Source of the DNA: Methylococcaceae bacterium NSM2-1
Lineage (GTDB): Bacteria; Pseudomonadota; Gammaproteobacteria; Methylococcales; Methylomonadaceae
Assembly (NCBI GenBank): GCA_002256705.1
Contig: NQJI01000171.1
Span: 1 to 6,421, forward strand
Direction of reading: 5' to 3'
DNA length: 6,421 bases
Shown: in pieces, positions 4,878 to 6,421 of the stretch
Layout of the letters: each line of letters opens with the position of its first letter
How positions within the stretch are numbered: position 1 is the first letter of the stretch
Made by a program: the position numbers and the translations under genes
Notes under the pieces: model-generated
Database searches by the model: none
Told to the model about the DNA's origin: nothing
Seen by the model: the letters and a program-made list of their open reading frames with translations, nothing else

Positions 4878-5968
4878 TAGTCGGTGTACTGGGTGCAGGA
4901 CAGCTTGCCAGAATGATTGCTTTAGCGGGTTATCCTTTAGGCGTGGATTTTATTTTTCTTGATCCATCCGCTGACGCCTGTGCCAATAGCTTAGGTGAAC
5001 ATTTACTCGGCGATTATAACGATCCGCGTTTACTCGCCCAGCTTGCAGAGCGTGCTGATGTGGTTACTTATGAGTTTGAAAATGTGCCGGCCGATGTGGC
5101 TGAATTTCTTGCCTCACATACCCAAGTGCATCCTGCTCCAAAAGCACTGGCGATTGCTCAGGACAGGTTGATAGAAAAAACCTTTTTTCACGATATAGCG
5201 ATCCCTACCCCGGCTTATGCGGCAGTCGACAGTTTTGAAAGCCTGGAACAGGCGATGTCAATTATTGGCTGGCCAGCCATTTTAAAAAGCCGCACTCTGG
5301 GCTATGACGGCAAAGGTCAATCCTTGCTCAAATCGGCTGATGACTTGAAATCCGCCTGGGAGCAAATGGCAGGAGTACCCGCGATTGTTGAAGCCTTTGT
5401 TCCGTTTAGCCGGGAAGTATCCATCATTGCGGCGCGTAATGTTTCAGGCGTTATCGTTTTCTATCCGTTATCCGAGAATTTCCATCGCGGCGGCATTCTG
5501 CGTGTCTCGGAATGTTGTGACAAAGATCCCATGCAACAGCAGGCCGAAATTTACATATCACGCTTAATGGAAGCACTGGATTATGTCGGTGTGTTGGCGT
5601 TGGAATTATTCGAAACAGACGGAAAATTGATTGCCAATGAGTTTGCTCCACGTGTCCATAATTCCGGCCATTGGACCATTGAAGGCGCTGAAACCAGTCA
5701 GTTTGAAAATCATTTGCGGGCGATTCTGGATTTGCCTTTAGGTGCAACGACACCCGTTGGCAAGGCAGCGATGGTTAATTTTATTGGCGGACTGCCAGTG
5801 ACAGAAGAAATATTGGCGATTCCCCAAGCGCATTTGCATCTTTATGACAAAGATCCCCGCAAAGGCCGCAAAGTAGCTCATGCCACGGTACGCACAGAGA
5901 CCTCCGAGCAATTAGTAGCGTTAATTAAACAGTTGACTCTGCTTGCTGATAAGGTCGACGATTCTTAA
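4874..5968 (+). CDS. purK: N5-carboxyaminoimidazole ribonucleotide synthase
   Basis: ATP-grasp ligase that joins bicarbonate to AIR, using ATP, to give N5-CAIR, the substrate of PurE. Its 364 residues are slightly longer than the roughly 355 of E. coli. The N-terminal pre-ATP-grasp domain has GAGQLARM (7-14) and YEFENVP (66-72). The ATP-grasp core has [14 protein letters not shown] (136-149), [12 protein letters not shown] (172-183), [11 protein letters not shown] (198-208), ALELFET (242-248) and [13 protein letters not shown] (255-267). Probable Mg ligands are Glu244 and Glu256. The C-terminal domain contains [18 protein letters not shown] (321-338). The start ATG 4874 is within the purE stop region, and GAGGAAA at 4863-4869 can serve as its ribosome binding site. 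All expected motifs are present. Confidence 0.97.
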   Translation: MIVGVLGAGQLARMIALAGYPLGVDFIFLDPSADACANSLGEHLLGDYNDPRLLAQLAERADVVTYEFENVPADVAEFLASHTQVHPAPKALAIAQDRLIEKTFFHDIAIPTPAYAAVDSFESLEQAMSIIGWPAILKSRTLGYDGKGQSLLKSADDLKSAWEQMAGVPAIVEAFVPFSREVSIIAARNVSGVIVFYPLSENFHRGGILRVSECCDKDPMQQQAEIYISRLMEALDYVGVLALELFETDGKLIANEFAPRVHNSGHWTIEGAETSQFENHLRAILDLPLGATTPVGKAAMVNFIGGLPVTEEILAIPQAHLHLYDKDPRKGRKVAHATVRTETSEQLVALIKQLTLLADKVDDS

Positions 5969-5996
5969 TTTTACTTACTATTTTTTAGGAAAAATA

Positions 5997-6421
5997 ATGG
6001 AAACAAAGCCACCCCTTCCTCCATTTACTCTTGAAACTGCACATCAGAAAGTACAGGCCGCAGAGAATGCCTGGAATACACGCGATCCTGAACGCATTGC
6101 GCTCGCCTACTCGATTGATTCTGAATGGCGTAATCGCTCGGAATTTTTTTCGGGCAGGGATGCTATTAAGGCCTTTCTGGTGCGTAAGTGGGAGAAAGAG
6201 CTTGATTATCGGCTTAAGAAAGAACTGTGGTGCTTTATGGACAACCGAATCGCTGTACGCTTTGAATATGAGTGGCATGACCACTCGGGTCAGTGGTTTC
6301 GTTCTTATGGTAATGAAAATTGGGAGTTTGCAGAAAATGGTCTAATGCGGCGCCGGTTTGCCAGCATCAATGATGTGTCGATTGAGGCAGCGGAGCGTAA
6401 GTTTCTCTGGGACAGAAGTTA
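5997..6421 (+). CDS. DUF1348 family protein (NTF2/SnoaL-like fold), 3' end at window edge
   Basis: An open frame of 141 codons from ATG 5997 to the window edge, where the next codon begins TA, so the stop may be one base away. AGGA at 5987-5990 is 6 nt before the start. Typical family blocks are [15 protein letters not shown] (1-15), [21 protein letters not shown] (19-39), [15 protein letters not shown] (43-57), [19 protein letters not shown] (60-78), [12 protein letters not shown] (84-95), [14 protein letters not shown] (98-111) and [13 protein letters not shown] (115-127). These proteins are small alpha+beta-barrel, steroid-isomerase-like folds of unsettled function. Only 28 bp with no hairpin separate it from purK, so it is probably cotranscribed with purEK, but a role in purine synthesis is not implied. 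About 155 residues is usual for the family, so the protein is nearly complete. Confidence 0.9.
   Translation, partial: METKPPLPPFTLETAHQKVQAAENAWNTRDPERIALAYSIDSEWRNRSEFFSGRDAIKAFLVRKWEKELDYRLKKELWCFMDNRIAVRFEYEWHDHSGQWFRSYGNENWEFAENGLMRRRFASINDVSIEAAERKFLWDRS

Overview
The window looks like chromosome of a gammaproteobacterium with moderate GC. Nth, PurE and PurK are all of the gammaproteobacterial type, and Nth aligns residue for residue with the E. coli enzyme as I remember it. Dispersed palindromic repeats, an ISAs1-type insertion sequence end and a copper-peptide cluster would suit a methanotroph of the Methylococcales. That placement is an inference; no gene here proves methanotrophy.

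Layout, left to right. (1) Positions 1-194 hold the 3' end of an ISAs1-family insertion sequence: the transposase C-terminus and a probable right inverted repeat. (2) nth (301-933) encodes endonuclease III. (3) An intergenic stretch carries a degenerate palindromic repeat, a candidate extended -10 promoter and a clear 8-bp dyad. (4) A three-gene cluster (1172-3348) encodes a secreted Cys/Met-rich precursor peptide with six ExxC[G/A] motifs, a DUF692/MNIO multinuclear iron oxidase and a DUF2063 partner protein. This matches the HvfABC/bufferin architecture, in which the MNIO and its partner modify precursor cysteines into copper-binding groups. Two strong hairpins separate the precursor gene from the enzyme genes, and the two enzyme genes overlap by 20 nt. 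(5) A 115-bp MITE-like element (3404-3518) has 25-bp imperfect terminal inverted repeats and 7-bp flanking direct repeats. (6) A minus-strand gene encodes a small lipoprotein with four further cysteines and an A10 tract in its coding strand. (7) About 350 bp without a gene is followed by the purE-purK pair (ATGA overlap) for the carboxylation step of purine synthesis. (8) A DUF1348 (NTF2/SnoaL-like) gene 28 bp after purK reaches the window edge.

The most interesting content is the RiPP-type cluster. A secreted low-complexity precursor, its modifying enzyme and the partner that presents the precursor sit together. Hairpins placed after the precursor gene would allow more precursor than enzyme to be made. 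No DoxX-like membrane protein or sigma factor gene, which often accompany such clusters, is next to it here.
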